Assembly (NCBI GenBank): GCA_949358305.1
Contig: OX442317.1
Location: forward strand, 10,482,186-10,546,185
Source of the DNA: Strigamia acuminata
Lineage: Eukaryota; Arthropoda; Chilopoda; Geophilomorpha; Linotaeniidae
Direction: 5' to 3'
Length of the DNA: 64,000 nucleotides
In this document: positions 9,301 through 19,100 of the stretch, piece by piece
Layout: the number at the start of each line of letters is the position of its first letter
Position numbering within the stretch: the stretch's first letter is position 1
Program-made: the position numbers and the translations under genes
The notes under the pieces: generated by a model
What the model was told of the DNA's origin: nothing
Databases searched by the model: none
What the model saw: the letters and a program-made list of their open reading frames with translations, nothing else

Positions 9301-11309
9301 ATCCAGCAATAGCGTGTTGCGTCGTCGATGACGGTAAGGACAAAACGTGCTCCTCCAAACGATGGAACTGGGGCTGGCCCCCAAATATCCATGTGGAGAA
9401 GGTCCAAAGGCTTCGTAGTCGAGGGATTAGGATCAGGCTTATGAGAAGCTTTTGTCGATTTGGCTATTCTGCAGTCGTTGCAGGCCAATTCCCTGCTCAC
9501 TTCCCCTGGTGACATTCCGTAAACTTGGTCGTTTGCGGCCAATAGCTTCATTCCATTCGTATGAAGGTGGCCAAGACGGCTATGCCATAAGCCGGTGGCG
9601 TCCTTGACGGAGGCTGGATTGGCGATGACCTTCTTTTTAGGTTGAGACGGGTTGCCAAGGGGAGGAAAGGAATTTGCATTTGGAATTGCAATAGGAGTTG
9701 CCGTTGGGATTGACTGTAGGGCATTCGCATGGGAAGGAAGGGTGGTCAAATCGTTGTGGATTTGAGTAGGGATAGGAGGAGGAATCGGATTGGTTGGAAT
9801 GGGAGCTTGTTGGACGGGAATTTGCTTCACGGGTTCAACTAGCGGCATTTCAATCCGAAAATCCGTAATTTCTCGTTGCTGTCCTTTTCCCTTTTTCGGT
9901 TTGGGAATTTTAATGAAATCCTCTTCCGTAGTCACGTACATTTGCGGCGGTAGCGTTGGAGTCGGTTGTACAGTGGGAGAAACCGTTGTCGCAAATGTCG
10001 GATTTGTACACAAACCGTCCACATAATAAAGACCTCCTCTCTCCTTTGCACGAATAAGAGGGCTGCGAATGTCCGATTCGTAAACATGTATCTCACTATT
10101 GAAAATGTGGATATGATGTCGCGCCTTGTCTATCTTCGAAACCGAAATCAAGTTTGCCTCGAAATTCGGCGCGTAAAGGACGTTTGTTAAATTCACGGTG
10201 CACCGGGTCTTATCGATCGCCATTAGCAAACGAACCGTTCCTTTTCCCGTCACTTGGGACTTTCCCTGTCCCAACTCGATGTCGAATGGAATGACATCGG
10301 TGAACTCGGTGAAACCGGCACGCACGTGAGATACGTGATCTGTAGCGCCGCAATCCAGAATCCACTCATTGGATTGCATAAAATGAGCGACTGGACGTTG
10401 GATAACCTGCGGCGCATTGACAAAATATGTCCCCTCTCGGTGTGGATGCGAGCTTTCTCGGGGACGCGCGTTGTTGGCCTTCGCAGCAGCGTTCTTGTTG
10501 CGCCGGCGACTCTTGCTCCGAGAATTACGTTGGAGTGAAACCGTAGGTTGTCCCTGTTGTTGACGGGGTGGACGTGGACATCGGTTCGCGTAATGTCCGA
10601 GCTGGTCGCAATTAAAACACTTCACTGTCGAGATATCACGAGGTCCGGATTTATTTCGGGGTCGGAATTGTCCCTTCATAGACGTGTGAGCTGATGATTG
10701 GCTCGTTCCGAGCAACCCGATGGATTTGAGCCGCATGTGCTCGGAAATCAGCTGCTCGGCGACATCCTTCGGCGTGAATTGGGGATCCGGCCAGTGGTAT
10801 ATGGCAAATGTTGCCTGAGCATATTCAGGCGGCAGACACTTCAAATACTGGTATGCGTGGTGAACCGGGCTAATAATCTCGTTGACATCGCTTAGTTGCC
10901 GCACGTAATTGTCGACGCGGGCAATGAAGTCCGGCATATCTTCGCCAGGTTGGAGTTGGAGGCTGAGAAACTCCCAGCGCATCGCCGCTTGACGGGCTCT
11001 AGAGCTGGGTGCGTAGGTTTTCGCCAACTTGTCCCACGCCTCCTTTGGCGTGTTACAGGTTTCCAAAACTGTACGCTTGGCGGGGCTCACATGGATGTAT
11101 ATGTGGCCTAGGGCCTTGTCCTTCTTCACCATAAAGCGATCAAGTTCTTTTGGCGTCAGGGTGGCAATGTGCTCTGCCTCCTTATCCTCCGTTACGTGAC
11201 GCCAAAGCCCTTCCGATTTTAAGAGAAACTGCATCGACAATCGCCATTGTTCATAATTGTCGACACCGAGAACCGGAATTAAACTGTTCGAGTTGGCCGC
11301 TTTCTGCAT
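6306..11309 (-). CDS. Copia gag-pol polyprotein (intact)
   Basis: A single 1667-codon ORF starts at an ATG at 11309. The order of domains is that of Ty1/copia: a gag region of the UBN2 type (residues about 10-200); a CCHC zinc knuckle (C231, C234, H239, C244); an aspartic protease with D319-C320-G321; a GAG-pre-integrase HHCC segment (LWHSRLGHLH, near 620); an integrase core (MDIWGP, TDRGGEF, ERINRT); a reverse transcriptase with YVDD; and RNase H (DASWAS, TMEAEF, TKHIRVKFHWL). The protein copies the RNA and integrates the DNA. The gag capsid precursor and enzymes are in one frame with no frameshift, as is usual for copia. The protease motif reads DCG where DSG or DTG is usual. Confidence 0.97.
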   Translation of the reverse strand: MQKAANSNSLIPVLGVDNYEQWRLSMQFLLKSEGLWRHVTEDKEAEHIATLTPKELDRFMVKKDKALGHIYIHVSPAKRTVLETCNTPKEAWDKLAKTYAPSSRARQAAMRWEFLSLQLQPGEDMPDFIARVDNYVRQLSDVNEIISPVHHAYQYLKCLPPEYAQATFAIYHWPDPQFTPKDVAEQLISEHMRLKSIGLLGTSQSSAHTSMKGQFRPRNKSGPRDISTVKCFNCDQLGHYANRCPRPPRQQQGQPTVSLQRNSRSKSRRRNKNAAAKANNARPRESSHPHREGTYFVNAPQVIQRPVAHFMQSNEWILDCGATDHVSHVRAGFTEFTDVIPFDIELGQGKSQVTGKGTVRLLMAIDKTRCTVNLTNVLYAPNFEANLISVSKIDKARHHIHIFNSEIHVYESDIRSPLIRAKERGGLYYVDGLCTNPTFATTVSPTVQPTPTLPPQMYVTTEEDFIKIPKPKKGKGQQREITDFRIEMPLVEPVKQIPVQQAPIPTNPIPPPIPTQIHNDLTTLPSHANALQSIPTATPIAIPNANSFPPLGNPSQPKKKVIANPASVKDATGLWHSRLGHLHTNGMKLLAANDQVYGMSPGEVSRELACNDCRIAKSTKASHKPDPNPSTTKPLDLLHMDIWGPAPVPSFGGARFVLTVIDDATRYCWIIPLAQKSQVFATFKDFVARVERIQDTQIKAIRTDRGGEFMSNEFLRYLQAKGIQGQRTNPSSPQMNGTAERINRTMADNFRAVLSETKLPEALWAELAVTFAYIKNRSPHSRLNNQVPYILWRQRALSLRHLRKVGSKCWVHYTAPGRKKLDPRAWEGYLVGYASGTRGYRIWNPTDNQVYESIHVKIDERQSYRKSIKISTQQPQQSFTGPGQQTVTFDDNLHYHQWPKGSDSEASEHSANDSERVSTASASMHTPLAFPHIHIPPPTTPERALLDLCATLPPGSASLRQSHHISYEEERDTDHDIREMDELSIYPETSEHVDASAEQSARPSPPTTPRTSAPPSPQRSAAPSLPRETPVPTPRFITTRRQQRVDDQAAQGLQIFDPDPNSPATARHTTHKWRFVGGDGECREWVREEHLRKDQKPGKILIDVYYFPTPKIRLRSYHDIEEYCMLNNIDYDPGLFFFGNLEHKLPTLPGVRHAAHLCRTEPASFAEIPKFNDAPKWREAIGEELDMFKEREIYKEVPRPPDTTILGCKWIFKLKTDAAGTVTRYRARLVAQGFYQTLGVDFDEVFSPVVNFILIRLFFCLLVVLRGWQDAHLDVKGAYLYGELKHNVYMRIPAGATCTDPNNVWLLLKSLYGLHQSGRQWFEKLDETLRALGFRRLPACNCVYVFGNTAVMLVYVDDIVVFYASDSVFNQLIRLISSKFDIVNLGPITKLLGVEFIRDAGRTFITQRAYIAKLVKKFGASTNNLVKTPVTPGTTLVRGSTENLEDFPYRSLIGSLLFLASRTRPDILYSVIALAQYNTCYNRTHIRALLQVLQYVANTAELCIELSGCSSSQLSAFTDASWASDPETSLSFGGYIVYVGNVPIGWSCRKQSTVACSTMEAEFIALVECVKEIFWLDSVYTEFPILNRLSRPIVYSDALASIQFTSNDIENAKTKHIRVKFHWLREWFTAGVFDLRKVAGEANTADIFTKWLSSERLRSLISKIFRA

Positions 11310-12199
11310 CGTAGATCGATTCGCGAAGAGCGTAACACAACGCGAAAATCACACTGACTCAGAGAGAGGCGCTGAAATGTCGCACAAGATTGGAGCACTT
11401 TTCACAATTTTCACAATTCGGAGCACTTCACTGCACGGTTCCCTCGGTGTTCGAGGCGAAAAACCACAAATTGGGCAATTCCTTCTGAAGGAATCAAATA
11501 ACCTCCGGTTGCCAGTCTGAGAGGGTCCGATCGGCTTCCTGGAGCCGCGGGAAACCTCACTTGTACCACGACAAGCACAACCGGAGAATACGTGTAAGCT
11601 TGACCGGACTCGATCCAAGGGCAAACACGATTCTAAAGGAACCCCCAAAAGCCTTAATAATATCTTAAAATTAACAATAGTATTTCGACAGAAGGAGAAA
11701 TAGGTGAATCGATCGCGGTTGCGATCCTCGTGCAAATGAAGGCACGGCGCAGTTTTCTCGAAAAACTGGAAAAAGCGCAAATTCGGATTGAAAAATCCGA
11801 ATTTCTTCTCGATAAATCGAGGCTCTTCGTCCGGAAAATAATAGATCGACGATACTGTGCATACGCCGGGGTATACACAGCGGAATTCGATCCGTTTCTC
11901 GTTGAAAAACGTCGCTTCGACGTTGGCGAAGCGAAAATCGACGTGAAATCTGCAAAAAGAAAGAATTTCTCTCGAAATTCGCGAATCCCGCGGAATTTCG
12001 GAGAAAATTAGACAAATAATGGTGTGATTGACGACCCTGGTCGTCTGTGAACGTCGATAAAACGTCGGCGTCGCAGGCGAGACGAAAATCGAGACAAAAT
12101 GGCCGCCGAAAATCTGAAAATAAAAATATCGGCGCAAATTCGCGAATTTCGCGAAAAAACGTCGATAAATTAGGCGAATGGAGTGGTTGTTTAACCAAC
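11310..12199 (-). other. Copia long leader with overlapping open frames
   Basis: The 890-bp untranslated leader between primer site and gag-pol is long for a copia element. On the minus strand it contains a 313-codon open frame (11349-12290, extending into the LTR) and a 176-codon frame (11671-12201). Both are rich in Arg, Phe, Ser and Ile and show no recognisable domain. Frequent TCGAAA/TTCGCG words probably keep stops out, so I regard these frames as uncertain. Confidence 0.5.
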
Positions 12200-12217
12200 A
12201 ACCATCCTCTGCTACCA
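12200..12217 (-). other. Copia primer binding site, complementary to tRNA-iMet
   Basis: On the plus strand the 18 bases read AACCATCCTCTGCTACCA. That is the 3' end of animal initiator methionine tRNA, so the minus-strand element carries its complement one base after the 5' LTR. This is the priming site for minus-strand DNA synthesis. Confidence 0.9.
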
Positions 12218-12218
12218 A

Positions 12219-12754
12219 TGTAGGCAGAGAATGCGCAAAATATCGGTGTAAACCGATTGAAAGCGTGAATTGGCGCTGTGCGACCCGCACAGACGTTAAC
12301 GATACGACGCGTATCGTTTCGGAAATGCGCGCGGCCTAATGCCGCTTATATGCGCTAGCAAGAAGCACTAAAGGTGCTTTAAATCAAACACAATGAGTAA
12401 AACAATAAAAACGGTTTAATTAAATAGTAATACATTACAAATAGGTATCCAAACAGGTGGGAAAGCAGCTAAGTCATACACGGCTGTGTATGACGCCATC
12501 TTGGATGAAAAAGCAATGGGTAGTGGCACCTAGTGCCGGGAATTTACATTAAGTTTGAACAAATCATTTGATAATAGGACAAATCCTAGCATAAAGTGAT
12601 AAAAGTATGGAATTACATACGGGACAGCGCAAAACGAATGGTAACATCGAAATCAATTAAATAATAACAAAGATGCGCTGTATACCTAAACACAAAGGGA
12701 AAACTAGGAAATAACAAATGTATTCATCGATACAAAATGGTCTTTTGACCAACA
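12219..12754 (-). repeat. Copia 5' LTR
   Basis: This 536-bp LTR carries the promoter for the minus-strand element. It is identical by eye to the 3' LTR at 5560-6095. It is followed on the plus strand by the target duplication CATAC (12755-12759). Confidence 0.95.
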
Positions 12755-12759
12755 CATAC

Positions 12760-13610
12760 CGTTCACACCGACACAGCTTTGTTCAACCCAAAAACACTGT
12801 TTTGTCCGTGACTCGTGAGTTTTGCCAAAGTTTCAACCCGATTTGTTTGGACCAACGTTCAAACGAATCACTTTCCGAGCCGCGAAGACGACGCACGACG
12901 GCCCAAACCACCGTCGTTCCCGCCGCCGCCCGAAGACCAACGCGCCCACGCCGTTGAAGATCGACGCCAGCCAGCCGCCGAGGATTGTAGAGCCATCGTC
13001 GCCGCTCCTCGACCTGTTGACGACGATTCCAATTCAGATTGTAGCGGATCTCCAGTCAGGTTTTAACGATCGGCGGTACCCGCCGTTTGACTACTTGTCT
13101 CCAACGGAAATCTCCCGTTGCAATCTAGGGTTTAACCCAAGATTTCCCGTCTTGTCAGGCTTAACAGCCGACACTCTTTGTGAAGTCTTTCGGCTTCACG
13201 CTTCCTTTCTCACTTCGCAGAATTTGCGCGGCGACGTGTCGCCATTTCTGCACTGCTTTTTCCCGCCCGAAGGAGTCCCGCGCTGCTTCGAGCACGTCGC
13301 CTTCTACGCCGACGATCTTATCCTCATAGAACCCATTTTATTAACATTCACTTCAATTGAACCTGTAATTAACGCTCAATAAATTGATTAACTGTTTGAT
13401 TTAAAATAACTAAACTAGCCTTTACTCGAGATCAAATCCCTAGACACCGACTTAACGGCTAACCCACCCCGATAGAAGACCTATAAACGGCATTCAACTG
13501 CTTCCACAGGTGAACGCCGGGATCTCTTGCAATTGGAAAAATCCCATAGTGACTAAATATAAATTTAGTGTTGTTGTGAAAAGTCAATTGGAACCATCAG
13601 GAACGCAACA
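12760..13610 (+). repeat. Gypsy-1 3' LTR, right portion (right border inferred)
   Basis: Sequence after the copia target duplication resumes the interrupted gypsy-1 LTR. It is GC-rich to about 13320 and then AT-rich, with an AATAAA polyadenylation hexamer at about 13377. CGCAACA at 13604-13610 mirrors the TGTTACG LTR start and is the best candidate border, giving an LTR of about 1.18 kb. Without a second LTR the border is an inference. Confidence 0.45.
12822..13382 (+). CDS. Hypothetical 186-codon ORF inside the gypsy-1 LTR remnant
   Basis: An open frame of 186 codons runs through the GC-rich part of the LTR remnant. It starts at a TTG, so the true start is unknown. The N-terminal third is basic (RRSRRRPK). 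The remainder has a balanced, protein-like composition with several Cys and aromatic residues and no low complexity. A second frame (12815-13066, 83 codons, acidic and Pro-rich) overlaps it. I recognise no family. It could be an LTR-internal ORF, a captured fragment or a chance frame in GC-rich DNA. Confidence 0.3.
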   Translation: MPKFQPDLFGPTFKRITFRAAKTTHDGPNHRRSRRRPKTNAPTPLKIDASQPPRIVEPSSPLLDLLTTIPIQIVADLQSGFNDRRYPPFDYLSPTEISRCNLGFNPRFPVLSGLTADTLCEVFRLHASFLTSQNLRGDVSPFLHCFFPPEGVPRCFEHVAFYADDLILIEPILLTFTSIEPVINAQ

Positions 13611-14591
13611 TGCTGGAAAAAAGTTTGAGACCACGTGCTCTAAATCATCAAAAATTTAACCAATTTTTATTTCTAATGTTTGGTTTGCTTCCTATTCGTT
13701 CTAATACCTATAATGAACCTATTTGTCATTGAATTAACTAAATATTTTAGCTTATTTGGTGTTGTCCTTAGCATGGGTAAGTGCTTTATTTGGTGAAATT
13801 CAAACATTGGAACATTAATTTCATCTCTAAATGAAAGAAGAGTAGTATATTGCTTCAGAAAGTGGTGAAACAAATGCGGAATTTGGTGTAACAACTGCAA
13901 GATTTGGCATTTCATTCAGGGAATTTTACCCCAAATAATTAATTATGCACCAACACATATCTGGCTAAAAAACTAAAGAGGATACCGGTACATTTATTTT
14001 GGATGGACCTGATGGTGTTCTACACTATTGGTATGATTTTCACCCATCACCACATGTATTTTTTGCTGGTGGGTGAATAATGATTTGGGATGAAATTGCC
14101 CTGAATGAAATGTCAAATCTTGCAGTTGTTACACCAAATTCCGCATTTGTTTCACCACTTTCTGAAGCAATATACTACTCTTCTTTCATTTAGAGATGAA
14201 ATTAATGTTCCAACGTTTGAATTTCACCAAATAATGCACCTACCCATGCTAAGGACAACACCGAATAATCTAAAATATTTACCTTAGTTAATTCAATGGC
14301 AAATAGTTTCATTTTAGTTATTAGAACGAATAGGAAGCAAACCAAACATTAGAAATAAAAATTGGTTATATTTTTGAAGATTTAGAGCACATGGTCTCAA
14401 ACTTTTTTCCAGCATAAATGACCTTTTTTGCACAATTTTTTTTATTTCTTAAATTTGATTTGAGTTATTGTCTTATAATTTTAAACAATGCTTTATTGTC
14501 ATGATATAAACCTGTAAATAAATTTTTAAGTCAAAATTTGACTTGCAACCAAGAAACTTGTAGTGGTCTCAAACTTTTTTCCACCACTGTA
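13611..14591. mobile_element. Fold-back (inverted-repeat) DNA element, Tc1/mariner-like ends
   Basis: The left arm (13611 to about 13950) reappears in reverse complement as the right arm (about 14060-14414), with a short unpaired centre. The outer words are TGCTGGAAAAAAGTTTGAGAC on the left and the complement on the right. A third copy of the terminal word, GTCTCAAACTTTTTTCCACCA with CTGTA, lies at about 14566-14591. This suggests that 14415-14591 belongs to the same composite. The ORFs at 13673-13915 (-) and 14105-14287 (+) are the two arms read in mirror and are not genes. No transposase is visible, so it is non-autonomous. The left end abuts the inferred gypsy-1 border. Confidence 0.75.
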
Positions 14592-15109
14592 TAAACTGGT
14601 GTTTTTTATTTAACAATCAGATCAGACATCTAATTCATAAAATTCAGATGTCTGGTTTAAGGTTAACTTATACATGAGATAAATTACAAGATTTGTTGTC
14701 TATACAAATTATATCTTAATCTTCTAAGAATTCAATGACATAATAAAGAACTAAATCAAGTATGGATAACATTTTATCAATAGTTTTCAATAGCAAAGCT
14801 AGAGTCAGCCAAACCATACACTGGCTGGCATCATCACAGTTTGAGTACCTTAGGAGAACTGTCTTTTGTGAGCTGTGTTAGCTGTTAAGTAACTTTGGGT
14901 TTCCCCTATTGTATCTTAATAGATCAACCGATTACCTCACTGTGGCAACTGCCATCTGGTTAGCTTTTATTGTACTAATTGTCTAAAAATGCTGAGTAAG
15001 ACAGTAGGTTTACGGTGTGGCTTATCTGCATAACAATCTGCAGTGTTTGGCTACGATTACATCAGGTTTCCATGAATACAATCTGGTCAACTTGCCAATT
15101 TTGTGCATT
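14592..15109. other. AT-rich interval, nothing recognised
   Basis: About 520 bp of AT-rich DNA between the fold-back element and the gypsy fossil. I see no ORF, repeat or RNA gene. Confidence 0.4.
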
Positions 15110-15920
15110 GAAGACGACAACTACAAATGTACTGTATGTCAGACCTTGCAAACACAAAGAAGCCAAACACCATGAGTTTTGCTGAATTGAACGCATTAAT
15201 GACCAAACATGTGTGTCCCAAACCCATGATGATGTCCGAACAAAATTGTTTTCAGCGGCGGAGTCAAGCACCAACCGCATTAGCTCACCAGTCGCTTGCG
15301 AAGACGTGTGATTACGTGGAGAACCTGTCCACCATTCTCCTGGATTGTTTTGTGTGCAGTTTGTTTCATGAATGAATAATAATTATCGACGCTTCTCCAT
15401 CTGGCAGATATTTCTTTTGACAATGTTTACAATCACAACATTTCTATGGAGCTGACGATGACAGAGATTCTGAACTTCCACCTAGAATCCAAAAGCGAAG
15501 TGCACCAAGTCGGCAGCACCGAGAAGTCGCACAGCAACGGTGCCCACACAAAAAATTGTTATCTGACAAACGCGGAATCAACCCACCAGCCATCGGACAA
15601 CACCTAAGCGGCTGGCAGCGGCCCGAAATCCATCTCGTGCGGAGGAACAGACCGCCGACGTGACGACTGCACACATTGACATGCCACCTGTTACGGATGT
15701 GGAAAGAAAGGACATATCATGTCCGCCGGCAAGTCTGCTGCTGTTACTCCACAACCAGTCCACTACACCAGTCTCCTGATGAACTCTTGTTCTATTTACT
15801 TCGCACCGGATATTCATCCAAAAGCCATGAGCCCAAAATAAAAGACGTGAATCCGCTCATGCTGAACGTGCACATCGCCGATGTTGACATTCAAATGGAA
15901 ATGGAAAACTGTATTTCTTC
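15110..15920 (+). pseudogene. Decayed Ty3/gypsy gag-protease fragment
   Basis: Frames from about 15127 read like the C-terminal half of a gypsy-type gag (SFAELNALMTKHV, then LAKTCDYVENLSTILLDCFV). They are followed after frame shifts by a zinc knuckle, CYGCGKKGHIMSAGK at about 15692-15736, in which the last zinc ligand Cys is Gly. Next comes the lead-in to a retroviral-type protease (LNVHIADVDIQMEM, about 15862-15903). The reading frame changes several times and in-frame stops are present, so this is a fossil and not a working gene. It belongs to a lineage different from gypsy-1 and gypsy-2, whose visible parts share no such motifs. Confidence 0.6.
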
Positions 15921-16150
15921 AATTAAAAGTTTTGGCTTATAATTGCAAACACAATTTTTTCGCCATCAAAAAAAAAAATTTGTACCAGTAATTTTTTATA
16001 GTAGATTTCTTCCAATATTAGCTGCGGCTTATAATCGAGGGCGACTTGCGACTTCTATTCCAGATAGTGAATTTTTGCTGCAACTTGTAATTGAGGTCGA
16101 CATGTAATCGAGGGCGACTTCTAATTCGAAGAAATATGGTATACATTTTG
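15921..16150. repeat. Possible DNA-transposon end
   Basis: The phrase TAATCGAGGGCGACTT occurs twice (about 16032 and 16106), with a related TAATTGAGGTCGAC between. It ends in a word resembling TCGAAGAAATATGG. Such repeated GCGACTT/TATAATCGAGG words are typical of non-autonomous DNA-transposon termini. No transposase or flanking duplication was found. Confidence 0.3.
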
Positions 16151-19100
16151 CAATCACATGGGATGCGGCAAAAGATACACACATTTGACGTTCAAACGAA
16201 TATCCTCAAGTGGAGTAGAAGAGAAAAAACCAGTTTAAGCCTTTTAAGCAGCTGAGAAGGTTATCGCCACTCTGCATACAGTTATTTTTGGAAAAGAACG
16301 TAAAAGTAATGTGGCCTTTGGCTTCGCATGACAATTCCACTTTGGAAAGATTAGGCCACTTTTATCCTATTAATACAGCAGGATACACACATCGCTGGTA
16401 ATGATTTTTTTCATGTAGTTGTAATATTTTGATAAACCTAAATTTGGGTTTACTGCATTGTTGTCATTGTTTTTAGTGCGGCGGGTCACATAATTTCTTA
16501 AAATATTTACAAAGTTTGACAAAATATGGGTAAAAATTTAAAGGCATTTAAAAATTTTAAATTTTTGATCCGTACATTGGGTTCATTAACATTTAAAAGG
16601 AATGTGTGAAACTACCATGAATATAGTCAGATAATTCGATCGATGAAAAATAATAGGTGAATAGGAAATAAAAAGAAGAAAGTGAAGAGAAATAAATAGT
16701 AGGTACGGTAAAGTTTATGGTCAGTTGTAAAGATAAAATTGTGAATAATTCAAGCCGTTTGAAAGATCTGCAAGTGACATGTACACAACGCGACGCAGAG
16801 GTGTAAAATAGCAGCTCAGGCAAGTTATGATCCCATGTAAATCGGTCTGGTTTTCAACAACAATGGTGGCTCAGTTTCCATGGAAACCGGAGGAGAGGCG
16901 GCTATCGCTTGCTTGCAAATGGCGTCGTTAACGGCCTGAAATAGGAAAAATGGGGCCTTTAAGCAGGTGAAAATGGCTCAAGGGCACGAGCACCCATTTA
17001 TTTATGTGCACACTTTTTTTTATGTTTTGGCTTATTTTTTTTTATTTTTTTTTCCTACGTTGAGTGTCGTCTGAGTAGGAGACACTGCGCGCGCTTCGTG
17101 TTGAGCGGCAGCGGGGATGAAGGCAGACACCGAGTTTCTCTTTGTCGATGGTAATGGTTTTAAAGATGAGCAGCAAACCCTGCAGCCAACTATTGTATGG
17201 AGCTTTTAAATTGAAAAATTTATTTTATTTTTGTTTGGAAACGAAAAGAAAAGAAGGAGAAGAAGAAAAAAAAGTTGGCTTCAATTTTCATTTCATACAG
17301 TAACTCGTTCGAAAGTATTGGAAAACATTTTTTTTGCGTAATCGACAGTTTAAGGGCACGGAAGAAATCCGATTCCAATACCCAAACCTCAGGACGGCGC
17401 CGAGTCGAGAGTGGAGGAGCTATATTTGACAAGTTGTCTATGATTAAGGAACTGAAACAATTTCTAATGGAATACCAGTTAATTCACTAGTAAAATCTCC
17501 AAATGTCTGCAGCTTTGTTTCACTCGCTGGTATAGAGAGAGAGAGATATGCGATTATTTTTAAAGAGACACAAAATTAGGTAAAAGTGCAAATGAACTGA
17601 CTAGGATTACACAGTTAAATAAATGTATAATGTGATGAGCCGGCGACAAATTGCTTTGGCTCCACTCGAAATTACACAATGGAAGAGAAAGAAATAATAC
17701 TGGAACGAATTTATATTAGTATATGGGATGAAATGAGATGTTCATTAAGTGACATACACAAAACTCGCAATAAGTAGCAGTATAGATAAGACGAGTTCCA
17801 GAAAGTGGTCTGGACTAACAGGCTTTCCGATTGAAGGTTGGTCTGGCGAATCTGGCCAGACCACTAAGAAAAACTAAGAAGACTGAATCCCACGTTTGAT
17901 TAACAAATTGTAATTTCTTAAATTCGCGCGATTATTGCAAATCATGATTCATGATATAGCAATAAATTTCCAACGTTTTTGTCACACAGTGTAATTGCAA
18001 TACGGTATATATTTTGCGATATACAAGTATGTTGTTTGTTTCTTAGTTAATCTAATTTATATTTACTTGATAAGAAATTTCCAGAAAACATCTTTGCTCA
18101 TTTTTTTGTTTGTTTTGTTTTAGTTATTACACAGCATGTGATATTAAAAAAACAATAAGATGTCTAATTTAGGCGATTTATCTGCAGTGGCGGTGATATT
18201 AAATGAAAGATCTGGTATTTTGAAAAGAATCCATTTTTTCTTAGGTCACCAGTTTCTAGTCTGTTTTGGATTGATTGATTCTATTTTTAAGAGTGCTGCC
18301 AGCTGGAGCTACAATCTTTCAACTTTTGTTAGGAAAGTGACTTTTTTTTACACTTTAAACGTGGCGTATCTATTGTGCTCTTCTTCCTGAATGAATAAAA
18401 TAATTCTAGAAGCTTTTTAAGTCTCTTTGAAGATGCAACTAAGAAGGAAAGTGCCATATGCAGTTAGTCTTAGGGGATCATGCAAGGTGGAGAGCAGAGC
18501 AATCATGTGTAAGTAAATTATAAATTGTAAAAAAAAAGAAAAAAAAAGAAGAAAAAAAAACTTAATTTACATATCTAATGGAGAATTAAAGTCGCAGTAC
18601 TCTTTTTCAAATGCTTGGAACCACAGGAGGTGGGTCTTGGGCCATTTGAGTCGATTTGGCCCAATATCCAACATCTAAATGCGATCCCTTATATGCAGGC
18701 TCAGCAATGGTAGTATTTGTAGCATACATGCGTGATGCTAAATTTGAAATAAAAGTTAAGATTCTTAAGTCAGGACCGGATGGTACAGGCTGCACATACA
18801 GCTGTTCGCTTCTCTGCAAGTCACATTGTACTAAATTCTGACGCTGTCGTTTTAAAGCGCCACCTATGTTATTTGAGCAATAAAGACACAGTACGGTATC
18901 GTTTGCTCCATCATTTCGTTTATCGTAAATTCTGACATTAGTTGAAAACACACTATATGTTTTTATCCATTATTTTTGGTTTGTAGGAGCAAAGGTTTTT
19001 CAATGTAGCCAGTAGGGAAAAGGAGTCATAATGAAATGTGACGTGCTTTCGAAAAAATTATCATCTTATGTTGAGTGTTGAATGCATTTATGTGTGATTT

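Larger units (their letters stand above)
5560..12754 (-). mobile_element. Complete Ty1/copia LTR retrotransposon nested in the gypsy-1 LTR
   Basis: The element is 7195 bp on the minus strand. Its two 536-bp LTRs (12219-12754 as 5' LTR, 5560-6095 as 3' LTR) are identical by eye, begin TG and end CA. The 5-bp target duplication CATAC is perfect at 5555-5559 and 12755-12759. A tRNA-iMet primer site sits at 12200-12217 and a polypurine tract adjoins the 3' LTR. A single intact 1667-codon gag-pol ORF occupies 6306-11309. Identical LTRs, a perfect duplication and an undamaged ORF all indicate a very recent insertion, possibly by a still active family. The insertion disrupts the gypsy-1 3' LTR. Confidence 0.97.
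1..13610 (+). mobile_element. Gypsy-1: 3' part of a Ty3/gypsy LTR retrotransposon, split by a nested copia element
   Basis: The window opens inside the pol gene of a plus-strand Ty3/gypsy element. In order it holds the integrase end of pol, a 104-codon ORF2, an 877-codon ORF3, a polypurine tract ending at 5230 and the start of a 3' LTR (TGTTACG) at 5231. A complete copia element at 5560-12754 interrupts the LTR; the interruption is proven by a CATAC duplication on both sides. The right border at 13610 is inferred because CGCAACA there mirrors the TGTTACG start; no second LTR is available for comparison. ORF2 and ORF3 lie between integrase and LTR, where errantiviruses carry env. The 5' LTR, gag, protease and RT lie outside the window. 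Confidence 0.8.

Noticed and set aside
5560-12754. Possibility that the repeat pair at 5560 and 12219 is a segmental duplication
   Set aside because: TG-CA ends, primer site, purine tract, target duplication and the copia polyprotein between them identify LTRs.
13673-14287. Two near-identical ORFs on opposite strands, looking like paired genes
   Set aside because: They are the two arms of the fold-back element read in mirror.
18607-18951. 114-codon minus-strand ORF
   Set aside because: No domain, splice context or repeat; length is compatible with chance in this interval.
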